Assembly (NCBI RefSeq): GCF_963678975.1
Contig: NC_089279.1
Span: 36,413,933-36,477,932, forward strand
Direction of reading: 5' to 3'
DNA: 64,000 nt
From: Dysidea avara
Lineage: Eukaryota > Porifera > Demospongiae > Dictyoceratida > Dysideidae
Below are positions 1-10,899 of this stretch, piece by piece (the first letter of the stretch is position 1; every line of letters begins with the position of its first letter). Made by a program: the position numbers and the translations under genes. The notes beneath the pieces were generated by a model. That model had not been told where the DNA came from. It was given only the letters and a program-made list of their open reading frames with translations, and did not search any database.

Positions 1-894
1 ATTAGTATGCCTAAGCCAGATGATCGAACCCAAGTATTCTTTGGCATAACTACAGTAGCTAGTTTTAAGCCAAAAATACTGTTAACTATAACTGAAGCAG
101 TTAGTGACTGCTTAATATCCGACTGCTCTGTTAGAGTATTTCAATCTTCATAACCATATGTCACAGTCAGTTTTGAGGTAGTTATTTGTATATAGCTAAC
201 TGTACATTATGGTCTCTCCTTGTCAATTCCCCTCCTCCTTGTAATTTTCTTTCCCCTGGGTGTAATCAGTAAACACTGCCTGCCCAGTAATAATAATAAG
301 TAAATTAATAGTAAAGTACAATTAAACATAATAATAATTATGCATCTACATGACTAAGGAGCTAAACAGCGCGCACTAAAATTTGGTCATTCCATTCCTG
401 ATTCCAGTTATAACTAGCCACAGTACATAAGATGTATGCATCATGGAGTTACCTTTTAACATTATTATGACTGTATACTGCATCAAAACAAAAAATGTAC
501 AGCACTGGACATAATGTTACTGTAAGAATGTGTGCCCCAATTATCAGTTACTGTCTGAAAAGTGAAGTGGTCATTATGTTTCATTTTCAGCTCATTACAC
601 TGCATATACAAATGAAGAACAGTTTGACAAGAAACACAGATGATTTCCATTACAAATTTAGAGAAGCCATCATATGCTACTGTGAACCAACACGTTGCAC
701 TATCATCAAAGATATACTAATCCTTACTTCAGTCATGGCTATATATAGGCAATTCATAATTTTTTTTATTTCTATGATCTCTAATTGACTGTACTTGTTT
801 AATTATAAGCACTTGACTGTTGTATTAGACACCACAACTAAAATATTCATACTATATAGCCATAGTTCCATAGTAACTTGTGGTCCTTGTACAG
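1..894. other. No exon recognised; probably intron 2 of GTPase copy A
   Basis: AT-rich sequence with no exon I can support. Copy A lacks its first two exons here. In copy B the matching intron is about 1.7 kb, so the missing exons of copy A probably lie upstream of the window and this stretch is intron. One copy of the dispersed motif GACTGCTCTGTTAGAGTATT lies at 121-140. Confidence 0.5.
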
Positions 895-1769
895 GCTTCA
901 ATCCGGACATTGTTGAATACAAAGGAGTGAACTTTGTTACTTGGGATGTCAAGGGTGGAAGTGAAGTTGTAAGGAGTGTGTATTATAAAATACTGAAATA
1001 TACATGCTGACTCTTGTAGAGAACACTCTGGAGACACTACACAGCTAACTGTGATGGTATAATATTTGTTGTTGACAGTACAGACAGAGACAGGGTTAGT
1101 GAATGTCATGATGAGCTACATCAACTGCTGGAAGATGAAAACTTGAAGGATACTGCTCCATTACTGGTGTTTGCTAACAAACAAGATGTCTCCACTGCTA
1201 TGAATGCTAATGAGATTAAATGTCACTTGAAGCTAGAAGGGTTGCAGCATCCTTATCGTAAGTGTTTCCATAAGGTTTGTAGCTGTTTGTATACTCTAAT
1301 ATAACAATCACCACTTTATCAATCAAATACACTGGCTAAATACCATAATACTGGAAGTTCATGGATGGATGGAACTCCAGATCTTATGAGCTTCTGGTGA
1401 GACTTGTATTATAAATCATTTGGCTGTTGTGGATGTACAACATACCTGGACAAATCCCGGCTCTAATGATAATAACATAGGTATAGCAACCCGGATGAGT
1501 AAGGGGGGCTGGAGCCCCCCCCTTGGGATTTTCTGATTGTGAATTGTAAAAAGATCAAGATACTCTAATAGAGCAGTCACAGTATTCAGAGAAGCAGTGT
1601 AGCAAACTACGAAGTTGTAAATAAGGATTTTAATGTACTTCATCAGTAATGTATATTTGGTTGAGGGCAGCCATCCTCAGCAGGCATAGACCTTTTTGTA
1701 TCTTGTTATGAATGACAATAAATAACATTGAAATTTATTTAAATTATGGGGGAATTTGCTCATGTCACA

Positions 1770-1828
<59 letters not shown>

Positions 1829-1958
1829 GTATAAGAGTATTTGACCTTTCACAACATGACACTCACCTCATGTAGATGTACAGACATGCAGTGCTGCTAG
1901 AGAAGACAAAGGGTTATATGAAGGACTGGACTGGCTACGATGTCAAGTAACCGATTGA
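895..1958 (+). CDS. ARF-like small GTPase, copy A (5' incomplete, C-terminal tail lost)
   Basis: Three exons are visible: 895-968, 1020-1257 and 1876-1958, bounded by GT and AG. They encode the ARF switch I to switch II segment ([11 protein letters not shown], then WDVKGG), the interswitch and core (VDSTDRDRV), the G4 box NKQD and the C-terminal helix (GLYEGLDWL). The G1 P-loop exons are not in the window. The G3 box reads DVKGG where ARF has DVGGQ, so the catalytic glutamine is replaced by glycine. The last exon stops (TGA) just after the GTPase core, while copies B and C continue for about 43 residues. The old tail sequence is still recognisable after the stop, with a deletion. This could be a shortened working gene or a decaying paralogue; sequence alone does not decide. 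Confidence 0.75.
1772..1828. repeat. (TG)n microsatellite
   Basis: About 57 bp of almost pure TG dinucleotide inside the last intron of GTPase copy A, roughly 50 bp upstream of the final exon. Confidence 0.95.
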
Positions 1959-2164
1959 TGTAAAATGACTATAATAGATCCAGTGAAGGACTCAGTAATC
2001 CCACCAGTGAGAAACTCCCTCCAGAACTACCTGTGGCCTTCTCCTATCATAAATTTCAAACCGTAATTTATATTGTATGCTCCAAGTTGTGTATTTTTTC
2101 TATACTGCAATAATATTGTAGATATAATTCCCATTGTCAGAGTCTAGCTATCATTAGCTATTAA
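1959..2164 (+). other. Relict 3' coding tail and flank of GTPase copy A
   Basis: After the copy A stop codon, the sequence up to about 2065 still aligns with the tail-coding part of copies B and C (the CCAGTGAAGGACTCAGTAAT block and the TGTGGCCTTCTCCT block). A segment between the two blocks is missing. It is therefore former coding sequence turned into 3' UTR or pseudo-exon. Confidence 0.7.
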
Positions 2165-2560
2165 AATGTTGTCCCTTGTTCTATCTCATATGGATTATGC
2201 ACTACCTGTTTAGCGCTCAATATTCTCTCCAGCATTACAGTACCTCCAAAACTGGGCTATCTGCATTACAATGTCACTTCACAAGTACAATCATATGTCA
2301 TTCTCTTGGTTGGTTGCTCATTTACCTCCCAAATGAAAAATATTGTTTACTTTGTGCTATGTGTTGTAAATATTGTCATCCTCATAGCATCTCACTGGAC
2401 TCTCCTGTTGTGTTGGACCTCATTGTCCTCCAAGATGTGCAATGTCCTTCACACAGAAGTTGTTGCATTTTAGTGCATCGATGTGGTGGAATGACCTCAG
2501 AACATGTCTAACCATGACATACATTTACACTTTTCCATCATTTACCATCTCCTGATCTAT
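2165..2560 (+). mobile_element. LINE (non-LTR) reverse transcriptase 3' remnant
   Basis: Conceptual translation in shifting frames gives peptides typical of the C-terminal end of jockey/CR1-like LINE ORF2: SHMDYALPV, then LQNWAI and MSLHKYNH, a GWL motif, and near the end SFTQKLLHF...MWWNDL. No single frame is open throughout and there is an internal stop, so it is dead. It lies in the spacer between GTPase copies A and B. The clade assignment is loose. Confidence 0.6.
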
Positions 2561-2742
2561 AGTTATATTAATGTTGCAGCTGGACCTTGCATGTATTACT
2601 TGACATTGTGTAGCTATGTTGATGTTTTTGCATAAGTAAGTTTTTGTTTGGATTTTGTAAGCTGAGTAGTCTATGGAAGAATAATTTTTATGATTCATTG
2701 TGGGGCCCGCGCTAATTGTTTTGTAAAGACGCCTCAGTCACA

Positions 2743-5700
2743 ATGGGAGGACTGCTGAGCAAGTTTTCCTGGTACAAAAGTAACAAAGATGTTCGTATAC
2801 TGATGTGTGGTTAGTGATGTAGTTATATTTAAAACGTTCAGTTGTTAAGTCTTTTTATTAAAAACAAGGACTAGACGCTGCGGGCAAGACCACGATATTG
2901 TACAAACTGAAGTTGGGCGATATTGTTACTACAATACCTACTATTGGTAAGTCTTTAACACTACTGCACGACCAACCCGAAGATCAACCTGTGTTGTATT
3001 CCGCTGTGTGTTTATACTTAGATTGGGGACACGCCCACACACATGACTACTACTAAAGTATGTACAAATTGAGCTGAATCCTGAAAAACAGCTAAAATTT
3101 AAAGTGGATTTTTTCTCAACAGAGTTAACATTTCAGCCAATCAGATGATTAGTGGTAACAGCAAAGGTGTCAACAACAGACACGTACGGTTTGGCTCCGT
3201 AAAAAGTTCAGTGAATGGCTGTAATGGACACTGTGCTTATATGGCTTCCCCAAAGGAAATATATTGTGAAAATTTGATTGGCCGTAAATATTATGTCAGA
3301 CATTTGAACAAAAAATGTGAAATAATTTTAGCGGGTCAAGCAATACTACAAATGAGCCAAATTTCAAGATCGTGTGTATTTGCATCCATGAGTTATTAAA
3401 TGTTTTTGAGGATTCAGCTCAACACGTACATACTGTACTATTCTCCTTTGTCCATCTTTTACCATATATGGTGCATCTATTCTGTGCTGCCATAATCACC
3501 GAGCCTGTGAAGCACCTCAAGCTACCATTCCAACTTCAATTCTGATCAACTGCTTGTGCATTTTCAGTTTTGTCTAGCACTTTTTTCATTGGGGATAGTA
3601 GGCAAGGACATTACATCTAGCCTGGGGAACACAAGGGTGTGGATGCTTATGTATATACTCTAGTCAGATTCCCTTTAATATTCAGGCTTTTTGGGTAGGT
3701 AATAAATCTCATATACTCCACCTTGTTTTCTAATATACTCCACGCCTTCAGGCACAATATAACATATGCTCAAAATCTAGGTTTATCCAATCAGTATGCC
3801 TTTTTCACATGCAGTGATGTAACGAGGGTACTTATTTTGTCACGTGAGCATGTATAGTTGCCATGGCGCTAGTATTATTGCAAGAAAACCAGCTTCTTTT
3901 GCCAAGCCAACAGCAGAAACAGCCGTGGACAAGGTAAGTAATCTGAGTGTAATGTAAAATAGAGTCTAAAGCAGTTATATGGGCACAATGTGGAGTCTAT
4001 GAAATCCTCAGGCCCTTCGTAGCACCCTCGCTTCGCTCGTGCACTACAGATTCAGGCCTTCAGGTTTATTAAGTTCATAGACTCCACAGTGTACCTGTAT
4101 AACTATTATTTCTTCCAGTTTGGCTTCCCACAACTAAACTTGGGACCATTTTTACATATTAGTATTCATGTTTAGGTAGTGGCATCTCCAAAAGCTGATT
4201 AGCTTTGCTTAGGCCACTCCAAATATATTCCCTGTTTCCCATCCAAAGCTTGCATGTGTGCTATTCTCATACCAGTCAGAGGATATGAGAGGATCTTTAC
4301 TACGTGGAAACTCATAGCATAAAATAACAAGGTTGTATCCTTCTTGACTTGCCAGCCAGAACTAATTTTTCTTTTAGCTTTAATTTGTTGAGAAGAAGCA
4401 TAATTATTCTTTTATTTTGCTATCATTATTTAATTGGTTGAGAAGGGGTGAAGAGGGGTATCCCCTTGTTCCCTAAAAGTGACTGTATAGCACTAAAACT
4501 TTGTTCCTATAATTTTGTGAATTGTTGTGCGGTGTCAGATTTTTATATCAGGTACCACAGTGTCGGTCAGCCTACTTGTAGGTCCTTAATGCTAAGTACG
4601 TTACCAGTGGTCCCAACATGTCCACACTATACAGGTTAACTGGTGGTCTCCCTACACAGGTTTCAATGTGGAAACAGTGGAATACAAGGGAGTGAACTTC
4701 ACTACTTGGGATGTCAGTGGCAGAAGTGGAATTGTAAGGGAACTTGTATTTACTGAATTACCTAAATACATACCCACTCTTGTAGAGAGCACTCTGGAGG
4801 CACTACACAGTGAATTGTGATGGTATAATATTTGTCATGGACAGTACAGACAGAGACAGGGTTAGTGAATGTCATGATGAGCTACATCGAATGCTGGAGG
4901 ATAAAGACTTGAAGGAGACTGTTCCATTACTGGTGTTTGCTAACAAACAAGATGTCTCCACTGCTATGAATGCTGATGAGATTAAATGTCACTTGAAACT
5001 TGAAGGGTTGCAGCGTTCTTATCGTAAGTATTTCCATTATGCAACTGATTGTGTACTCTAATAAAACAAGTTACTACTTTACCAGTCTAATTCACATTAT
5101 AGACTTCATCTGAGGAATAGTGTTTCCTTAACAACTATTGTTACACTGCCACCTGGTTAAATATTTACATAATAGCTACTGTAATCTGTTGTAAAACAAT
5201 TTTCATATGCAAAAGCTTGTACAAATATTTCCTAGACGAAAATTTTTACTTAAGATTGAACTACTCTAATAGAACAGTTATTCACGTAAATCATACGAAA
5301 ATATTTTACACGAAAATTTTTATCATGGAAAATTTTTTTGCACAAAAATAAAGCGAATCCCTGAAGTCCTTTAAACTTAAAGTAGATAGCAATTTTATAC
5401 ATCAAGACGTGTGTTGTGCGGCAAAGAAAGTTACCATGCCACACCACTAGCTGTGAAATCCATGATAATTATGTGTGTTGGGTGTATGATCACAACACAA
5501 GGAAGCCACAATCAGACTAATAATCACACGTGATACATCTTACATCATATTGCATAACCTATTCCTACATCTCCCCCTTTTCAAGCATTTGTAGGGGAAT
5601 AAAATTACAAAACAAATGCTACACAAATCAAAAGCAGTCCTAATCAAAGCAAAAAAAATATCAATTGCTAACTAAGCTATATAATAATTATAATTAGTCA

Positions 5701-8700
5701 ATTGGGTCACTTAAGTCCAGTTTGGATCCTCAATCAGCCTTCTGGTGGGGCGTTTGTCCCAAGTAGATCTGCGTTGAGTATGAGAAGCTCCAGATGTGGT
5801 GGAGTTCATGGGTTTGCAAGGTCCAAGTCCATTGGGTACTGAGGTTGGGACATGACGGCATAGGAAGCATCTATTGCAGACTAGAACTCTGCCACCTGTT
5901 GTCTTGATATAATATCTACGGTGTGGACCAATCTCTGTTACTATCCCATAAATGTCCCAAAGTCGAGACTGAAGATTTTGTACTGCAACATGTGACCCAA
6001 CACGAATGTCTGGCAGGTTGTGAGTGTGGAGATTGTAGTAGGCTGCAGATGATTTGGAAGTGTCTTCAGCCTGCTGTGTAGCCTCTTGAGCTGGTCGCTG
6101 CCACTGTGGTAGGAAGGACCGCCTATGGGCTGGTAGGATATCTTGCACAGGGTGGCCGAATAGTTTCTGAGCTGGTGACAAGCCATCCTTTCTACTGGGT
6201 GTATTGTGGTATTGTAGCAATGATCGACAAAATTTTTCATCATCTAGGGCTCTGCCATTCCATGAGTTTTGAAGTAGTTTCTTCATGGACTTGACAGTAG
6301 CTTCAACTTTGCCATTACTCTGGGGGTATCTTGGTGAGGAAAGTTTGTGTAGAAAACCCCAGCACTTTGAGAAGTCAGAAAATGCCTTGGATGTGAACTG
6401 TGGTCCACCATCAGACCATACAGTGTCAGGTATAGCTGTACGGCAGAAGGACTGCCGGAGAGCTGAAATGACTGTATAGGTAGTAGTGTTAGGGTGTAAA
6501 GGGATAACAGCTGGCCAATCAGTGTGGAAATCAACTATGATCAGGTAGGTGTGACTTACGTGTGAGCAGAGATCTATTGCAATCTCCTGGAATGGGCGGT
6601 CTGCTCTTGGCTTTTGAACAATTGGTTCTCTGGAATGGCTAGGGAGATGGTCTTGACAATGCTTACAAGACAGGATGGTGTTGTCAATGTCATTGTCTAT
6701 TCCTGGCCAGTACATGAAAAGACGGGCACGTTGTTTTGTCCTTACGGTGCCCTGGTGAGATTCATGAAGTTGAGACAAAATTACAGGTCGTAGTTTTGTG
6801 GGAATAAGAAGTCTACAGCCATAAACAATGAGGCCATCATCAATGGTGAGGCTGTCTCGAGTGTTCCAGTATCGTTTGCAAGCATCTGGTAGTTGATTAC
6901 GATGGGGTGGAAATCCATGTAAGATGAGATGTTGGAGCTGTTGATATTCTGTGTCTTCTTGGCACTTTTTATGAGGTCATCTAAGCGATATGGTAGTGGT
7001 TCGGTTTGTGTGAGAGTTCATATCTGAGTAATGGACAGGGCTGGTTGGCTAAGAGTATCTAACTCAGCAAGACTATCTTCAGGTGATGGGTCTGTCACTG
7101 GGTTCCTTGACAGGGCATCTGGGGCATCATTCTTTGTGCCTTTCACCCATTCTGTCATAGAAATGTATGCCATCAGCTTAATCTTTAATCTCCAAAGACG
7201 TGGATTCTCTATTTCATCAAGTCGGTGATGGTTAAGGATAGGGATAAGAGGATTGTGATTGGTGATAACTTGAAAGTGTTGTAGTCCAGCTAGAAACAAG
7301 TGGCACTTCAAGGTAGCCCAAGCAACGGCCAACATTTCCAGCTCTATGATGGTGTAGCGAGATTCGGCATCGGTGAGAAATCGAGACCCTGCCTGAATCA
7401 AACTCCAAGTGCCGGAGTTGTCTTGCTGTTGTAGTATGAATCCAAGGCCTTGGCGGCTAGCATCTGTGCATAGTCTAGTGGGTTTACTCGTGTCAAAAAT
7501 GACAACACAGGTGCATCAGTAAGGGATTGTTTGGCTGTCTGAAATGCTTGGTCGTGGGTGGCTGACCACTAGAAGTCGTTCTTTGTACTGAGCAAAGGGT
7601 GCAGTGGTGTGAGTAGTGTGGAGATGGTGTTTGTGCTAGCTGATAGTTGATTATCTAAACCAAAGAAGGATTGGAGATCTGTACGGTTGGTTGGAGTTGG
7701 AAATTTCGAGATGGCATCTATAATAGTGTGGTCTACTTGGTAACCTGTAGCAGAGAGCTGGAATCCTGAGTAAGTAACTGAGGACTCACAGAACTTGTAC
7801 TTGTCTAGGTTCAGGGTGATCTTTCTCAGCACATCTTTGTAGAAATTCTCGGACAGTGAAGCATGTTGTGTGACATCACTGTCATAGATAACAATGTCAT
7901 CCACTATGCGGCGGAAACCGGAGAGACCTTCGAAGGCTTCATACATACATCTATCATAATGTTCAGATATGGATTTAAGTATATACATATGGTGCATGCA
8001 TGTACTTAAATCTGCCAAATGGTGTCATGAACGTGGTGAGAAGCTGACTTTCTTGATCAAGAGGACATTGATGATAGCATCCAAAACAGTGAAAAACTTA
8101 GCTTGGCAAGCAGATATGTCAGCAATGGCCTCGGCTGGGGTAGGTGATTGGTACCTTTCTCTCTTTACATATCTATTTAAGTGTGAGAGGTCAACACACA
8201 TACGTATCCGATCAGTATTCTTCTTGGGTGCTACGACAATAGGGGCACACCAGTCAGTGGCTTCAATAACAGGGGCGATGATGTTCTGTGATTGTAAGAG
8301 GTCAAGTTCAGCTTTCAGCTTGTCACAGTAAGCGTATGGAATAGACCTGGGGGTGTTAACACAGAATGGTCTCGCATCATCAATAAGGTAGATATGGAAT
8401 TCTTCACCCTCCATGCTGTTAATGTTACCATCAAATACGGTGGGGAACTCCTGAACTGCAGAGTGCTTGTTAAGGGGTAAATTAGCAGCTGGAGAGGTGG
8501 TGGCTACAGAATTGACAGTAGTGCTGGAAATGGTTGGGTTGGGATAGCAGTTTGGTAGGATTCCAAGTTCTTTACATGTCTTCCAGGACATCAGTGTGCC
8601 CGTAACATTAGGATAAATGTGCAAGTCATCAAGGTGTTCCTTGTTGCCAATCTTGAAACATACTGGCAGCCTGCCAACAGGATGCATCTCTGCTCCATTC

Positions 8701-10899
8701 GCAGCTTTGGGAATGGCAGAGGAAGGTAAAAGGTTGTCAATGTGCTCATTAAGCTGAGAGAGAATACTAGTACCGGCTGCTGAAATATCTGCACCCGAGT
8801 CTGGAAGAACAGCTGTGGTGGTGGCACCGTTATGGGTGGTAATGTCAATCTTTAGCTTGGGTGCAGGGTCAGTAGATGTGACATGGTGGATGTTAGACAG
8901 GCCTGCTTGTTCAGACAAGAAGCTATAGGGCTGAATAGATTGAAGAGTAGAGGTATAGGGCCGCAGTGGATGAGGTTGTATGGGTTTGGAACGGCAGACT
9001 CTGGAGAAGTGACCCAGTTTCTTGCAATTATGACATGACACACGATATGCAGGGCATTGTGTGTGACCTGCTGGATGTGGTTGGGCCCCCCAACCAGGAC
9101 AGAGAAGTTGTGGTGTAAATGTCTTCTTCTGTGGGTGTGTCTTAAGAGCTGCAACAGATTCGTGGGGATGACCAGGTCCTTGCTGTACGGCAGCTCATTA
9201 TTTCTTGGCTGCCTCTTGGTCTTGACACATGTGGACTGTTTTATGTAGAGAGAGGTCCTTTTCTTGTAAAAGGTATTCGACAGTGTCACCATCAAGGAGG
9301 CCTTTGATTATTTGGTCACGTAAGCTTATGTGTGCAAGCATCATTGCAGAAGTTGGAAGTTTTCACTAGTTCTCTCAAAGAAACAGGGAAATCATCTAAG
9401 GACTCCCCAGGCTGCTGTGTTCTACGACGGAAATTCCGTCACTCCACTGATTCATTAATGTGTCCAGCGACGTACTTCTTGATGGCACTAATAATGGAGG
9501 TTACACTTCCACGGTCCTTGGTGGTGAGGCCAAGGTTGTTGACTATGGTAAGAGTTTTGCATGAAAAACATAATGTCAAGGCTTGTACTTGCTTCACAGC
9601 AGTTTCTTCGCCAAGTCCGGACAGGCTCATGTACGATTCCCACTGCGTTTGCCAGGCTGAAAAGTCAGAGCCGCAGTCGATTTTTAGGTCCAACTTAGGA
9701 AGATCTCCTTGGTGAAAAACATACGACAACTGTGACATGGGCGATATCTGGAGAACAAAATGGTGGGAACAAACAAAACACTTGAAAACAAAGGTATCAC
9801 CTGATGGGGTGCCTCAACCCGGCACCAAGGATCAGCGATGAGGGTTAGAAAAACGAGGTTGACGGTTACAACGGTGAGATGAGGCGTTCTACTACTCGCA
9901 GCACCCTTTATGATCACAACACGAAAAAGCCACAATCAGACTAATAATCACACGTGATACATCTTACATCATATTGCATAACCTATTTCCTACATTGGAG
10001 TAATATATATAACATAACAGAAGGTTCTGATATTATTCCTGGTACAAACAGTATTGACAAATATCATTTTAGTGCTATGAAATTTAAATTTTTTCTACTA
10101 ACTGACTAACACTGTCTGCCTGATGCCTTCAGACAAGCATGACTTGTTTTGCCATTGAAAATTTGGAGCAAGGTTTAACAAAAAAAAGTTATGTAGCTAT
10201 TATTGTTTCAATTTTTGTCCAACTGTTCCTTTCCAAAAGCCGTCCACTGTGTAGTAAGAGGTTGTGATTTCAAACCCTTGATGATCACCGCTAACCATTT
10301 GATACATTACCGGTGGTAGTGAAGTAACTGCGCTGCATCTTATGAACACCCTAGAGAAATAATGGGTCAATTTTTTGCAGTGGATTTGCCGGAAAGGTAG
10401 GGCAGTCTGCACACCAAGTTTGTAAGTATGTCATAGTTTTTGTCAGACATGACTAAAACATGGAACAGATTAAGTTTTCTAATGTAGTGTGTGTTCTATT
10501 AGAGTATTTGAAGTAGTGATAATATTATATAGAACATCTTATAATGGACACTTTGAGACCAACAATTTATATTCCATTTTGTTGGTTCTTTCGATGGTAA
10601 AAATGTCTGCCTGTTGGTTAGTCCTTATTATGGAGGTTCTTCTATACTTTAGAGAGTTTGCTAACAAGATGTATTCTTCCCCAATTGTAGACGTACAGAC
10701 ATGTAGTGCTATTACAGAAGAGGAAGGGTTGTATGAAGGATTGGACTGGCTACAATGTCAAGTTACTAGTAATGATGTTAAAGAGACTGTGATAGCTCCA
10801 GTGAAGGACTCAGTAATCCCACCATTATCAAGAATAAGAAACTCCCTTACCAATATCAGGAATTATCTGTGGCCTTCTCCTGCAGAAACATCTTCATAA
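2743..10899 (+). CDS. ARF-like small GTPase, copy B (complete, 221 residues)
   Basis: Five exons (2743-2809, 2869-2946, 4660-4733, 4786-5023, 10691-10899) splice into 221 codons. This is a membrane-associated ARF-family GTPase by sequence. Gly2 in MGGLLSK is the family's usual N-myristoylation position. G1 is GLDAAGKT (residues 23-30), switch I Thr47 lies in PTIG, G4 is NKQD (126-129), and the G5 region is TCSAIT followed by GLYEGLDWL. Two features depart from the family. The G3 box is DVSGR, so Arg70 replaces the catalytic Gln (Q71 of ARF1). The protein also continues from about residue 177 to 221, where ARFs (about 180 residues) end, with a tail containing [16 protein letters not shown] and ending SPAETSS. 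Intron 4 holds a 4.5 kb LTR retrotransposon. All splice sites and the frame are intact, so I read it as a live gene. It could be described as an ARL; I cannot name a vertebrate orthologue. Confidence 0.88.
3056..3436. mobile_element. MITE-like TIR element in GTPase B intron 2
   Basis: The two ends are inverted copies: AGTATGTAC plus TTGAGCTGAATCCT on the left and the reverse complement near 3400-3436 on the right, differing at a few bases. The interior has an 84-codon open frame (3145-3399) with no recognisable protein. A non-autonomous DNA transposon is the simplest reading. Confidence 0.7.
3973..4104. repeat. Short foldback repeat
   Basis: About 45 bp at the left (AGTTATATGGGCACA, GGAGTCTATGAA) is repeated inverted at the right (TTCATAGACTCC, GTGTACCTGTATAACT), with about 40 bp between. 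It is a hairpin-type MITE in intron 2 of GTPase copy B. Confidence 0.7.
5192..5356. repeat. Dispersed AT-rich repeat, copy 1
   Basis: About 160 bp resembling 12569-12729: shared blocks include TATGCAAAA, ACTTGTACAAA, GAAAATTTTTAC, ACTACTCTAATAG and TTTTTTTGCACAAAAATAAA. It contains the dispersed CTAATAGAACAGT motif in its middle. It lies just left of the LTR retrotransposon and is not part of it. Confidence 0.7.
5483..5569 (-). repeat. 3' LTR of the gypsy element (87 bp)
   Basis: Begins TGTAGGAATAGG on the minus strand and ends near CATACA. It matches the 5' LTR across its whole length with about four substitutions and one indel. It is very short for a gypsy LTR. Confidence 0.85.
5570..5582 (-). 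other. Polypurine tract of the gypsy element
   Basis: Minus strand GAAAAGGGGGAGA directly precedes the TG start of the 3' LTR, the standard position of the plus-strand DNA primer in LTR retrotransposons. It fixes the inner LTR boundary. Confidence 0.8.
5711..6778 (-). pseudogene. Retrotransposon integrase region of pol
   Basis: The longest open stretch of the element, 355 codons. It shows the HHCC zinc-binding end (HESH and CKHCQ), the catalytic core with the three acidic positions (Asp in AIDLCS, Asp in [10 protein letters not shown], Glu in [10 protein letters not shown]) and a C-terminal region with a beta-barrel-like segment ([10 protein letters not shown]). The domain itself looks intact, but it is cut off from RNase H upstream by frame changes, so the polyprotein is broken. 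It acts, in a live element, by joining cDNA ends to host DNA. Confidence 0.88.
7018..7568 (-). pseudogene. Retrotransposon RNase H region of pol
   Basis: Codons for [18 protein letters not shown] and later ALSRNP are the hallmark of gypsy RNase H (the RYS/T..E.E..A.. block). Upstream the catalytic TDAS segment (around 7450-7480) is in another frame, with a stop at 7396-7398, so at least one frameshift lies between about 7400 and 7480. Confidence 0.8.
7569..8130 (-). pseudogene. Retrotransposon reverse transcriptase palm and thumb
   Basis: Contains the catalytic VDD motif ([12 protein letters not shown]), followed by a thumb-like segment ([23 protein letters not shown]). Just upstream, [15 protein letters not shown] is encoded in a different frame and runs into a stop near 7980, so this half of RT is separated from the first half by a frameshift and a stop codon. 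Confidence 0.82.
8100..9041 (-). pseudogene. Retrotransposon zinc knuckle, protease and RT start
   Basis: One open stretch begins with a CCHC zinc knuckle ([14 protein letters not shown], spacing CX2CX4HX4C), then an aspartic protease with LPDSGADIS, then the RT fingers ([26 protein letters not shown]). The frame is lost after FTVLDAI, where the RT palm should start. Confidence 0.85.
9245..9738 (-). pseudogene. Retrotransposon gag remnant
   Basis: From a start codon at 9738 the frame opens with [11 protein letters not shown] and a capsid-like stretch ([12 protein letters not shown]) typical of gypsy gag in invertebrates. It hits a stop at 9439-9441. Gag-like peptide continues after it ([18 protein letters not shown]), then again in another frame ([19 protein letters not shown]). 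One stop and one or two frameshifts therefore disable it. Confidence 0.8.
9907..9994 (-). repeat. 5' LTR of the gypsy element (88 bp)
   Basis: Begins TGTAGGAAATAGG on the minus strand at 9994 and matches 5483-5569. A conventional TGG-type primer-binding site is not obvious directly after it. Confidence 0.83.

Larger units (their letters stand above)
5483..9994 (-). mobile_element. Ty3/gypsy-type LTR retrotransposon, degraded
   Basis: A 4.5 kb element on the minus strand, inserted in the last intron of GTPase copy B. It has TG..CA-type ends, an 87-88 bp direct repeat at each end, a purine-rich tract next to the 3' LTR, and a likely 5-bp target duplication (TTGGG at 5478-5482, TTGGA at 9995-9999, one mismatch). 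From right to left it carries gag, a CCHC zinc knuckle, a protease DSGA motif, reverse transcriptase, RNase H and integrase. RT-RNaseH-integrase order marks the gypsy superfamily. Several frameshifts and stops break gag and pol, so it cannot move by itself. The LTRs differ at about five positions. Confidence 0.9.

Noticed and set aside
1677-1862. Minus-strand frame of repeated His-Thr
   Set aside because: It is only the translation of the TG microsatellite inside a GTPase intron.
3145-3399. 84-codon plus-strand frame
   Set aside because: It lies wholly inside an inverted-repeat element and resembles no protein.
9780-9830. TTGGTGCCGGGTTGAGGCACC on the minus strand as a primer-binding site
   Set aside because: It looks tRNA-complementary, but it sits about 90 bp inside the 5' LTR border defined by the repeat, so it is too far away unless the LTR is longer than seen.
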